Part shown: positions 1 to 7,132 of the stretch, piece by piece | Layout: every line of letters begins with the position of its first letter | Position numbering within the stretch: position 1 is the stretch's first letter | Assembly: GCA_028279945.1 (NCBI GenBank) | Contig: JANQMT010000004.1 | Location: 1-13,336, forward strand | Source of the DNA: JAKSCF01 sp028279945 | GTDB lineage: Bacteria > Bacillota > Clostridia > Peptostreptococcales > JAAYPU01 | Direction of reading: 5' to 3' | DNA length: 13,336 nucleotides | Position numbers and translations under genes: made by a program | The notes under the pieces: model-generated | What the model saw: only the letters and a program-made list of their open reading frames with translations | Databases searched by the model: none | Told to the model about the DNA's origin: nothing

Positions 1-152
1 ACTACACATATATACAAAACAGTTTTCCTTAAGCTGATTTTTTTTTCTTTTGCTTCTGGTTTAGTGATATTATGAATACAATATAAACTTTTAACAGTAT
101 ACTGTAATACTAAGAATAAAATAAAAAGCCATCCATATTCTTTAAAAAACAT
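1..152 (-). CDS. Possible start of a small membrane protein gene, cut by the left edge (uncertain)
   Basis: On the minus strand a frame opens at ATG 152-150 (another ATG lies at 155-153) and stays open through position 1, so only about 50 codons are visible. The protein would begin MFFKEYGWLFILFLVLQY, one hydrophobic helix, followed by a lysine-rich stretch and a second hydrophobic start. AAAGG lies about 5 bases before ATG 152 and could be a ribosome site. A longer frame upstream on the same strand (354 down to 142) ends in a T6 run exactly where this one begins; removing one T would join the two into one protein with two hydrophobic segments. This could be a frameshifted gene, two small genes or chance in AT-rich DNA. 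I do not recognise a family. Confidence 0.3.
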   Translation of the reverse strand, partial: MFFKEYGWLFILFLVLQYTVKSLYCIHNITKPEAKEKKISLRKTVLYICV

Positions 153-155
153 CAT

Positions 156-431
156 TACCTTTTCCACTAAAAACATATTTTCTTTCCCCTTCATCAAAGA
201 TGGTTTCAATATATAATATTTTTTTATCAAAGTTTATATGCTTTTCACATAAAGACTTTGATTCACAATACATATGAATTATGCAACAAAAAACTATATA
301 AATTATACCACACGTTCCAATATCGTATAAACTATAAACAAATTTCCAAAGCAACTTTTATTTGATATGACTGAAGAAGGGTATTAATAAAACGAAGATG
401 CTATTACAGCCCCTTCTTTGTACAAAAAATC
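156..431. other. AT-rich stretch with no firm gene
   Basis: No supported gene on the plus strand. On the minus strand a 70-codon frame (354-142, TTG start, stop codon immediately upstream, no ribosome site seen) has a hydrophobic first half and a plausible charged second half. It may be the upstream part of the frameshifted reading frame at the left edge. A short inverted repeat (374-381 with 411-418, 8 bp, 29-base loop) lies just before the promoter at 432. Confidence 0.3.
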
Positions 432-461
432 TTGACATTAATATACAAGCATCAGTATAAT
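432..461 (+). promoter_or_regulatory. Sigma-A type promoter of the riboswitch-transporter transcript
   Basis: TTGACA (432-437), an 18-base spacer, then TATAAT (456-461). Both hexamers match the consensus exactly. Transcription would start near 468, about 40 bases before the riboswitch aptamer, giving a leader of roughly 415 bases before the first permease gene. Confidence 0.85.
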
Positions 462-505
462 TAAATAGTAAATATTTAATTATACTAATACAATTCAATA
501 AAAAT

Positions 506-659
506 AAATTTAAGGTGCTCGGAAGAGATAATAGGGAAAAAGGTGAAAGTCCTTTGCAGCCCCCGCTACTGTAAGCATGACGAAATTCAAAAACCACTGT
601 CTTAGGATGGGAAGGAGAATAGTAGGATGATTGCGAGTCAGGAAACCTGCCTTTAATTG
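506..659 (+). promoter_or_regulatory. Cobalamin (adenosylcobalamin) riboswitch aptamer
   Basis: All main conserved blocks of the B12 riboswitch are present in order: GGTGCTCGGAAG (514-525), AGGGAA, AGGTGAAAGTCC (541-552), the B12 box GCAGCCCCCGCTACTGT (556-572), CCACTGT then GGGAAGG (609-615), and GAGTCAGGAAACCTGCC (635-651). Bases around 506-515 can pair imperfectly with 650-659 to close the outer helix P1. The aptamer lies downstream of a consensus promoter and upstream of an intrinsic terminator, so control by premature termination when B12 binds is the likely mode. In this family, genes behind such elements are usually for B12 synthesis, B12 or cobalt uptake, or B12-independent enzymes. 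Confidence 0.95.
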
Positions 660-711
660 TTTATCATAGAGCTTCGGTGGGAAGTTGGATGCTTTATTTT
701 GTTGTGCTATA

Positions 712-743
712 AAAAAAGCATGCTCATAGGAGTATGCTTTTTT
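712..743 (+). terminator. Intrinsic terminator, expression platform of the B12 riboswitch
   Basis: Arms 712-725 and 730-743 pair over 14 bp with one G-T pair and a 4-base loop (ATAG), and the 3' arm ends in a T6 run. The 7 bases 689-695 (ATGCTTT) can instead pair with 715-721 (AAAGCAT), which is part of the terminator 5' arm. This gives a ready-made antiterminator. It fits a switch that stops transcription before the importer genes when B12 is bound. Confidence 0.9.
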
Positions 744-883
744 ATGTTATTTAGACGATTGTAAAATGATTTTAAGATCGTTCTACAACCTATTTTGAAG
801 TTTTTCAATATGATCTAATGAAAACACAGAATTTTATAATCGACTATTTTTGTGTTATTAAAAAGGAGGTCGATAAGTCTATT

Positions 884-1828
884 ATGAAAGAATATGCTCT
901 GAAGAAATTATTGCAAGTGATTATTGTTATACTAGGCGCGTCATTTTTAACCTTTATGCTTACATATATCAGTCCGGGAGATCCTGCGGAAATGATGTTT
1001 AGATCTCAAGATATTGTTCCATCAGAGGAGGTATTAGAAAAGGCAAGGGAAGAAATGGGGCTTAATGATCCATTTATCGTTCAGTATGGACATTGGCTTA
1101 TAAATTTGCTAAAGGGAGATTTGGGATATTCTTATATTAATACAAGTCCTGTGGTAGATATTTTAAAACAAAAAATTCCTATGACTATAAAGCTAACTGC
1201 TTTAGCATTTTTACTCTTAGTTGTGTTTTCATTTACCCTAGGTATTTTATCTGCAATCAAAAAAAATAGTTTTGTAGACTATATTATACGAGGATTTTCA
1301 TTAGTGGGAATATCTATTCCAGGCTTCTGGTTAGGGTTAATACTTATATATTTTTTTGTAGTGAAGATCAATTGGTTTACAATAACAGATATTGATAACT
1401 ATAAAGGCATGATTTTACCTGCCACAACATTAGCGATACCTTTAATAGGAAGATATACTAGGCAGATTAGGGCTGCAATATTAGAACAACTATCTTCAGA
1501 TTATGTAGTAGGTGCCAGAGCCAGAGGTGTAAGTGAAAGAAGAATTATTTTTTTTCATATTCTTCCAAATTCTCTTAAAGGCATCATAACTCTTTTTGCT
1601 TTATCTATGGGAATATTGCTTGGAGGAACTGTTATCGTAGAAACTATTTTTTCTTGGACCGGTATTGGCTCCATCGTAATGAATGCTATTACAAATAGAG
1701 ACTATCCAATATTACAAGCATACGTTATTTTTATGGCACTGATATATATTGTTATAAGCTTTACTGTAGATATGTCGATTCAAGCTCTTGATCCAAGAGT
1801 TCGTTTAAAAGGGGATAAGCTCAAATGA
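884..1828 (+). CDS. ABC importer permease, nickel/dipeptide class (NikB/DppB-like)
   Basis: First of two inner-membrane subunits of a nickel/peptide-class ABC importer. Starting at ATG 884 it has 314 residues, the usual size of NikB. It shows the family N-terminus (a first membrane helix ending in SPGDPA, residues 30-35), several further hydrophobic helices, and the EAA-type loop GARARGVSERR (from about residue 210) that docks the ATPases. I chose ATG 884 because AAGGAGGT (863-870) lies 13 bases before it, a slightly long gap; the in-frame ATG at 818 has no ribosome site and would add an atypical 22-residue extension. The stop overlaps the next start (ATGA). The gene lies behind the B12 riboswitch and terminator, so it is probably repressed by B12. 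Nickel, cobalt or peptide specificity cannot be told from this subunit. Confidence 0.9.
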   Translation: MKEYALKKLLQVIIVILGASFLTFMLTYISPGDPAEMMFRSQDIVPSEEVLEKAREEMGLNDPFIVQYGHWLINLLKGDLGYSYINTSPVVDILKQKIPMTIKLTALAFLLLVVFSFTLGILSAIKKNSFVDYIIRGFSLVGISIPGFWLGLILIYFFVVKINWFTITDIDNYKGMILPATTLAIPLIGRYTRQIRAAILEQLSSDYVVGARARGVSERRIIFFHILPNSLKGIITLFALSMGILLGGTVIVETIFSWTGIGSIVMNAITNRDYPILQAYVIFMALIYIVISFTVDMSIQALDPRVRLKGDKLK

Positions 1829-2643
1829 CAAATAAAAAACACAAAAAAATTACTTTCATTATTATATTATCTATTGCTATTTTAACCATTGTGTTTGCAG
1901 TTATTGCACCTGCATTTGCTCCAAATGATCCCTTGGCAACAGATTTCCTTAGCATTTTAAAGGAGCCTAGTGAGAAGTATCCCTTAGGAACTGATCAAGT
2001 GGGAAGGTGTATATATTCTAGGATTCTTTACGGTGCAAAGGTTTCCCTTGGCATGACATTCTTGCTTTTGGTATTATTATTTACTCTGGGGGTAATCATT
2101 GGGATTGTTGCAGGAATGGCAGATGGAATAATAGATACGATTATTATGAGAACCTCGGATATTGTCCTTTCCTTTCCTGGTATAGTGTTTGCTATTGCTA
2201 TAGTTGGGATGTTAGGCCCCGGTATGCTAAATACCATAATAGCTTTATCTATAATTTGGTGGACAAAGTATGCCAGATTAACAAGGGTTCTTGTAATGGG
2301 GACTAAAAATAGCGAATATATTGATGCTGGTATAATGGCAGGGGCAGGAAAACTTAAATTGATTACCCATTATATTATTCCCAATATTATTTCACCCTTG
2401 GTGGTACAATTTGCTTTAGATATTGGTGGCATGATGTTAACTCTTTCCGGCTTATCCTTCTTAGGTTTGGGTGTACAACCACCCACTCCGGAATGGGGTA
2501 ATATGTTAAGCGAAGGCAGGGCATATCTGCAAACAGCTCCTTGGTTGTTGCTCTACCCAGGACTAGCTATATTTATTGTAGTATCTATATTTAATATCTT
2601 AGGAGATATGACAAGGGATGTACTTGATCCAAAACATGTTTAG
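1825..2643 (+). CDS. ABC importer permease, nickel/dipeptide class (NikC/DppC-like)
   Basis: Second membrane subunit, 272 residues, which is close to NikC. It has an N-terminal membrane anchor followed by the family sequence GTDQVGRCIYSRILYGAKVSL, where DppC-type proteins more often carry GRD in place of GRC. More helices follow, with the ATPase-docking loop DAGIMAGAGKLKLITHYIIPN from about residue 167. The C-terminal region GLGVQPPTPEWGNML...AP.....PG is typical of the family. The start codon overlaps the stop of the preceding permease by four bases, indicating translational coupling; AAAAGGGG (1807-1814) is a usable ribosome site 10 bases upstream. It should form the transmembrane heterodimer with the upstream gene product. 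Confidence 0.92.
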   Translation: MTNKKHKKITFIIILSIAILTIVFAVIAPAFAPNDPLATDFLSILKEPSEKYPLGTDQVGRCIYSRILYGAKVSLGMTFLLLVLLFTLGVIIGIVAGMADGIIDTIIMRTSDIVLSFPGIVFAIAIVGMLGPGMLNTIIALSIIWWTKYARLTRVLVMGTKNSEYIDAGIMAGAGKLKLITHYIIPNIISPLVVQFALDIGGMMLTLSGLSFLGLGVQPPTPEWGNMLSEGRAYLQTAPWLLLYPGLAIFIVVSIFNILGDMTRDVLDPKHV

Positions 2644-2671
2644 ACTAAATAAAAAAAAGGAGAGAAGAGAA

Positions 2672-4234
2672 ATGAAAAGAATCTTATGTATTTTAGCTAT
2701 CATTTTACTTTGCATCATACTTGTGGCTTGCGGCCAGCAAGATCAACCTCTAAAGAGTAATGATGTTACACAATCAGACGATAGTAAAGAAACAAAAATA
2801 CTTAATGCGGCTACGTATTGGTTACCTGATAATGTAGAGCCTACAAAATCTTGGAATGGATGGGTAGTAGCGCGCTATGGAACAGGAGAAAATCTTATAC
2901 AATTTGATGAAAACATGAGGTTTAAAGCTGCAATTGCAGAGTCCTGGGAACAAATCGATGATTTTACTACTGTTTTTAATATAAGAGAAGGTATAAAATT
3001 CCATAATGGTAATCCTGTAGATGCTAAGGCCTGTAAAGAATCCATAGAAAGAACTTTGAAAATAACCAATAGGGAAGATACCAAAATACCTATTGAATCT
3101 ATCGAGGCAGAAGGGCAAAAATTAACGATTAAGACTTCAAAAATTGTACCCACTATAATAAATATATTGGCAGACCCTGTATATATAATTGTGGATGCTT
3201 CAGTTGCTGATGAAGAAGATTTTTCCCTGAAACCAATTTGTACAGGCCCTTTCAAAATAGTAGATTATAAACCCGATGCTGGAATTACGCTTAAGAAAAA
3301 TGAAGATTATTGGAAATGCCCAGTTGATGTAGATGTTATTAATGTAAAACTTATTAAAGATACTTCTGCCCGTGCCATGGCCTTACAATCAGGAGAGATT
3401 GACTTTACAACGGCTCTAAATCGAAAGGATTTAGAATTGTTTGAAGGAAATGATGAATTTACAGTACATAGAGGGCCAAATTTACGTGTAGCCTTCTTAG
3501 TATTAAATATGAATAAACCATATATGAAAAAGCCGGAGTTTAGACAAGCTCTTGCATATGGTATAGATAAAGAGACATATGCTAATGAACTGTATAAAGC
3601 GACTATGGCTAAAGGACCTTTTAACGAGACACTTTCTTTTGGATATAAAGGAGAAGATCATTACTTATATAATCCAGATAAAGCAAAACAGCTGCTGGAT
3701 AAGGCAGGATTTATTGATACAGACGGTGATGGTATTAGAGAAATAGATGGGGAAAATATTATATTAAAATATGCAACACTCTCACGCTTTGGTAGAGATG
3801 CCGGAAATACAGGAGTAGCAATGCAATCCCAATACAAAGAGCTTGGATTAGGAATGGAAATTACTCAGTATGAAAATCTATCTGACATTTCAAAATCAGG
3901 AGAATTTGATATGATATGGGATAGATTTACATCTGCCCCTACTGCCGACCCACAGTATTTATTCGAAACTGCTTTTAAAACTGGATCAAAAGCTAACCGT
4001 GGAAACTATAGTAATCCGGAATTTGATGCTATTTGCGATGAACTGGATAATACAATTAATAAAGAGGATAGAGATAAATTGGGCGTTGAGGGTGCAGAAA
4101 TTCTCATGAAAGATGCTGGTATAATCTTTTTATTCTATTTAGAAGGGTCAGTCGTAACAAGAAGCAATGTAGAAGGTGTTCATAGATTTGTATCTGAAAT
4201 ATATAACATAGATGAAAGAATAAAAATAAAATAA
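2672..4234 (+). CDS. Substrate-binding lipoprotein of nickel/peptide ABC importer (SBP_bac_5 family)
   Basis: Extracellular solute-binding protein, anchored by lipid. From ATG 2672 it has 520 residues with a signal peptide (MKRI followed by a hydrophobic run) and a lipobox LVAC with Cys20 as the lipidation site. The mature protein has family 5 features: ARYGTGENLIQFDENM, then AESWEQIDDFTTVFNIREGIKFHNGNPV, then TGPFKIVDY and RQALAYGIDKE. I chose ATG 2672 because AAAAGGAGAG lies about 9 bases before it; the frame extends back to 2618 inside the permease gene, but that extension would bury the signal peptide. The SWNGW..ARYG segment suggests to me the NikA/CntA/Opp1A branch rather than ordinary oligopeptide-binding proteins, but this is an impression. 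Cobalt or a metal chelate is the favoured ligand because of the B12 riboswitch. Confidence 0.9.
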   Translation: MKRILCILAIILLCIILVACGQQDQPLKSNDVTQSDDSKETKILNAATYWLPDNVEPTKSWNGWVVARYGTGENLIQFDENMRFKAAIAESWEQIDDFTTVFNIREGIKFHNGNPVDAKACKESIERTLKITNREDTKIPIESIEAEGQKLTIKTSKIVPTIINILADPVYIIVDASVADEEDFSLKPICTGPFKIVDYKPDAGITLKKNEDYWKCPVDVDVINVKLIKDTSARAMALQSGEIDFTTALNRKDLELFEGNDEFTVHRGPNLRVAFLVLNMNKPYMKKPEFRQALAYGIDKETYANELYKATMAKGPFNETLSFGYKGEDHYLYNPDKAKQLLDKAGFIDTDGDGIREIDGENIILKYATLSRFGRDAGNTGVAMQSQYKELGLGMEITQYENLSDISKSGEFDMIWDRFTSAPTADPQYLFETAFKTGSKANRGNYSNPEFDAICDELDNTINKEDRDKLGVEGAEILMKDAGIIFLFYLEGSVVTRSNVEGVHRFVSEIYNIDERIKIK

Positions 4235-4263
4235 TCTACTTATATGAATTATTTTTATGATGA

Positions 4264-4362
4264 TAGAAACCCTAATAAACCTTTTGCATTTTGATTTTTT
4301 CGGATATACCATAATCATTGGTGATTGGAAAAGCAAAATTTAGGTTTATTAGTGGGTTCTAT
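4264..4362 (+). repeat. Large imperfect inverted repeat between binding-protein and ATPase genes
   Basis: Bases 4264-4282 (containing CCCTAATAAACCT) pair with 4342-4362 (containing AGGTTTATTAGTGGG) with two small bulges, giving about 18 bp. The stem can continue inward through TTTGC (4283-4287) with GCAAA (4333-4337), and a smaller hairpin AATCA-TTGG-TGATT lies in the interior. No T run follows, so it is not a standard terminator. It ends only about 20 bases before the first ATPase start. A role in mRNA processing, stability or partial polarity within the operon is possible, which would allow more binding protein than ATPase. Confidence 0.65.
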
Positions 4363-4381
4363 ATAGAATGGAGTCTAAAGA

Positions 4382-5170
4382 ATGATGGATAGACTGATTG
4401 AAATTAAATCCTTAACCGTCAAATACGATGGAGAGGAAAATATAATTGAAAATCTCAATATGACTGTTGGACATAAAGAAATTGTTGGTATTGTTGGTGA
4501 GAGTGGAAGTGGGAAAACAACTTTAATAAGGGCTATAATAAACTTACTTTCTTCTGGAGGGGAAATAATTTCTGGTGAAATCATATTTAATGGACAAGAT
4601 ATAAGCAAATATAGCAAAAAGAAATGGACAAATATCAGAGGGAATGATATTTGTATGATTTTTCAAAACCCTGGTTCATTTCTGAATCCTATTAAAAAGA
4701 TAGGCGCACAGTTTGTAGAAAGTATTAGAAGCCATATGGATATTTCTAAAAAGGAAGCAATAAAAAAGGCTGAAGCAACCTTGGAAAAAATGAGATTTGA
4801 TGATAGTAGAAGAATTATGAACGCTTACCCATTTCAGATAAGTGGAGGGATGAAACAAAGGGTAGGTATTGCTATGGCGGTGGCACTGGAACCAAAACTG
4901 ATATTGGCCGACGAACCAACCAGTGCCCTTGATGTAATAACCCAAGCACAGATTATTAAAGAGTTGATGGAACTTAGAAACCATTATAATACCAGTATTA
5001 TAATGGTTACTCATAATTTAGGATGTGCAGCATATATGGCTGACAGAATAGTAGTGATGAATAAAGGGGAAATAGTAGAGTTTGATGATAAAGAAAACAT
5101 CATAACAAATCCTCAAATGGATTATACGAAACAATTGCTTAACGCTATTCCAAAGCTGGAAGGATGTTAG
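4382..5170 (+). CDS. ABC importer ATPase, nickel/dipeptide class (NikD/DppD-like)
   Basis: First cytoplasmic ATPase of the importer, 262 residues. Walker A is GESGSGKTT (39-47), the signature is SGGMKQR (154-160), Walker B is LILADEP with D177 and E178, and the switch histidine is H211 in VTHN. It lacks the long C-terminal oligopeptide extension seen in DppD/OppD of about 330 residues, so by length it resembles NikD. GGAG at 4370-4373 lies 8 bases before ATG 4382; ATG 4385 is a possible alternative. It sits 147 bases after the binding-protein gene, with a large inverted repeat in between, and overlaps or abuts the next ATPase. All catalytic motifs are intact. Confidence 0.92.
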   Translation: MMDRLIEIKSLTVKYDGEENIIENLNMTVGHKEIVGIVGESGSGKTTLIRAIINLLSSGGEIISGEIIFNGQDISKYSKKKWTNIRGNDICMIFQNPGSFLNPIKKIGAQFVESIRSHMDISKKEAIKKAEATLEKMRFDDSRRIMNAYPFQISGGMKQRVGIAMAVALEPKLILADEPTSALDVITQAQIIKELMELRNHYNTSIIMVTHNLGCAAYMADRIVVMNKGEIVEFDDKENIITNPQMDYTKQLLNAIPKLEGC

Positions 5171-5172
5171 CT

Positions 5173-6117
5173 ATGAATGAAAATATTATACTTGAATTGC
5201 AGGGCATTCATAAGCATTATAAAGATAACAATGGTAGCAGCTTCAAAGTGATCAATAATGTAGACATAAGTTTACGGCAAGGAGAATGTATAGTAATTGT
5301 AGGCGAAAGTGGATGTGGTAAGAGTACTTTTGCTAGATTAATATCACAACTTACAGATATTACTAAAGGTAAAATCATTTATAAAGGACAAGATTTTACG
5401 AATTTACGTGGTGAACAACTAAAGGAATATTACAAAAATGTACAAATGATTTTCCAAGATCCATTAAGTACTTTTAGTCCTAGAATGAAGATAGGTGGAT
5501 ATATGGTGGAGCCATACTTGAACTTCAAGTTAATGGATAAAAAGTCAGCATATAAGTATGCAGAAGAATTATTGGAAATGGTGGGCTTAAATAAAGCCTT
5601 CATAAAAAGATATCCAAACGAGTTGAGTGGTGGGCAATTGCAAAGGGTTGTTATAGCAAGAACAATTGGTTTAAAACCTAATATAATTATCTGTGACGAA
5701 TGTACTTCTGCATTGGATGTTTCTATACAGAAGCAGATTATCAATCTTCTCATAGAGCTACAGAAGCAGACAAATTTTAGTAACATATTTATAACCCATA
5801 ATTTAGCATTGGCAGAAAACATAAGTGACAAAATATATGTTATGTATTTAGGGGAAATAGTTGAAATCTTGAGCAGTAAAAACATATCTAAAGATGCAAA
5901 ACATCCCTATACTAAGGCTTTATTAAATGCGGTACTTTCAGTGAAAAACTTTAATCAAGATATTAAAGTGATTAATGAGCCAATTAATAAATCTATTAAT
6001 TTACAAGGGTGTTCATTTGCATCACGATGTCCTAGTGTCTTTAAAAATTGTTTTAAAGAAAAGCCCACCTTGGAAAAGTTGAATAATCGTTGCAGTGTAG
6101 CATGTAATTTATATTAA
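5173..6117 (+). CDS. ABC importer ATPase with C-terminal oligopeptide/dipeptide domain (NikE/DppF-like)
   Basis: Second ATPase of the importer, 314 residues from ATG 5173. Walker A is GESGCGKST (44-52), the signature is LSGGQLQRV (from 151), and Walker B is IIICDECTSALD with D175 and E176; the Cys after DE replaces the more common proline or alanine. The C-terminus has the oligopeptide-transporter domain with Cys280, Cys286, Cys293, Cys307 and Cys311. In DppD-type homologues such cysteines have been reported to hold a 4Fe-4S cluster, so one may be present here (inference). I chose ATG 5173 because GGAAGG (5158-5163) lies 9 bases upstream; ATG 5164 is in frame but directly abuts that site. No terminator follows, so transcription may run on into the EamA gene. 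Confidence 0.92.
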   Translation: MNENIILELQGIHKHYKDNNGSSFKVINNVDISLRQGECIVIVGESGCGKSTFARLISQLTDITKGKIIYKGQDFTNLRGEQLKEYYKNVQMIFQDPLSTFSPRMKIGGYMVEPYLNFKLMDKKSAYKYAEELLEMVGLNKAFIKRYPNELSGGQLQRVVIARTIGLKPNIIICDECTSALDVSIQKQIINLLIELQKQTNFSNIFITHNLALAENISDKIYVMYLGEIVEILSSKNISKDAKHPYTKALLNAVLSVKNFNQDIKVINEPINKSINLQGCSFASRCPSVFKNCFKEKPTLEKLNNRCSVACNLY

Positions 6118-6170
6118 AAAATATTTGATTTGGATATAGAGAAGTAATGCCAAATGAATGGGGGCTTGTT

Positions 6171-7031
6171 ATGAAAAAAGGAATTTTCTATGCTATTATG
6201 GCATCTTTAGTATTTAGTGTTATGAATTTACTTGTAAAATTGGTCAGTGCCAATATACCCTCTATAGAAATAGTTTTTTTTAGAAGTATTATCGGGTCAA
6301 TCATTACATTTATGATTATGAAACAAAAAAAAGTCAAATTTTCAAAGGGAAATAAAGGTCTACTAATACTTAGAGGCTTATTGGGTGCTGCATATTTAGT
6401 GACATATTTTTATATTATTTCAAAAATGCCTTTAGTAGATACCAGTGTATTAATAAATCTCTCCCCTTTTTTTGTTATAATACTATCTGCTTTGGTTTTA
6501 AAAGAAAAAATATCTTGTAAGACATATGGTATTATTTTCATTGCTTTAATAGGTGCTATAATTACAATTAATCCATTTGGATATTCAACTTACTCAGCTG
6601 TAGCCTTAATCGGAGTTTTTAGTGCTTTATGCTCTTCTGGTGCGACTATAACCATTAGACATTTAAGTAAAACCAAGAATACATATGAAATCGTTTTCTC
6701 TTTTCTGTTTATAGCAACCATAGTAAGTATACCTATGATGTGGGATAGTTTTGTTATGCCAAAACCTCTTGAGTTTTTTTATCTAATTTGCATTGGCAGT
6801 GTTTCATTTCTAGGGCAGATTTTTCTAACCAAAGCTTATACCCATGAAAGAGCTCCTGTAGTGGCAACAGCACGATACTCTAGTATTGCCTTCAATGTTA
6901 TATGGGGCTTGGTTCTATGGTCTGAAATACCAAATATAACAACAATTATAGGTGGCGTTCTGATTGTCGGTTCGTGCATTTACCTTATTTTAAACAAAGA
7001 AAATGAGAAAGTACCAACACAGAAAAAATAA
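6171..7031 (+). CDS. EamA-family (DMT superfamily) membrane transporter
   Basis: Integral membrane protein of 286 residues with about ten hydrophobic helices in two EamA repeats, the usual size and layout of the drug/metabolite transporter superfamily. Typical features are the first helix after MKKGIFYAIMASLVFSVMNLLVK, FFRSIIGSIITF, and the segment near LINLSPFFVIILSALVLKEKIS that ends the first repeat. I chose ATG 6171 because a G-rich site (6160-6164) lies 6 bases before it; the in-frame ATG at 6147 has only a weak site. Members usually export amino acids, nucleotides or other metabolites, and the substrate cannot be read from sequence. The gene begins 53 bases after the importer operon with no terminator between, so it may share the B12-controlled transcript. 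EamA proteins export metallophores in some bacteria (CntI of the pseudopaline system), which makes this neighbourhood worth noting. Confidence 0.9.
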   Translation: MKKGIFYAIMASLVFSVMNLLVKLVSANIPSIEIVFFRSIIGSIITFMIMKQKKVKFSKGNKGLLILRGLLGAAYLVTYFYIISKMPLVDTSVLINLSPFFVIILSALVLKEKISCKTYGIIFIALIGAIITINPFGYSTYSAVALIGVFSALCSSGATITIRHLSKTKNTYEIVFSFLFIATIVSIPMMWDSFVMPKPLEFFYLICIGSVSFLGQIFLTKAYTHERAPVVATARYSSIAFNVIWGLVLWSEIPNITTIIGGVLIVGSCIYLILNKENEKVPTQKK

Positions 7032-7132
7032 ACTGGTTGATCTATTATATACAAATAATCATAAGAAGTGGTAAAATAAACAAAACATATAAAGAAGCTG
7101 TTGATACTGCAATCCGAAAAATAAGATAGGAA

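Noticed and set aside
374..418. Inverted repeat AAGAAGGG/CCCTTCTT as a terminator
   Set aside because: An 8-bp stem with a long loop and a short T run, with no plus-strand gene before it to terminate.
358..597. Open frame of 79 codons on the minus strand
   Set aside because: It is antisense to the promoter and the cobalamin riboswitch, whose conserved blocks explain this sequence.
818..883. Upstream in-frame ATG that would extend the first permease by 22 residues
   Set aside because: No ribosome site precedes it, the extension does not look like the family, and AAGGAGGT before ATG 884 explains the later start.
4148..4336. Minus-strand open frame of 62 codons
   Set aside because: It overlaps the end of the binding-protein gene and the inverted repeat, has no ribosome site and no recognisable protein features.
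7031..7132. Short open stretch ending KEAVDTAIRKIR before a stop
   Set aside because: No start codon with a ribosome site and no recognisable family; too short to support a gene or a remnant.
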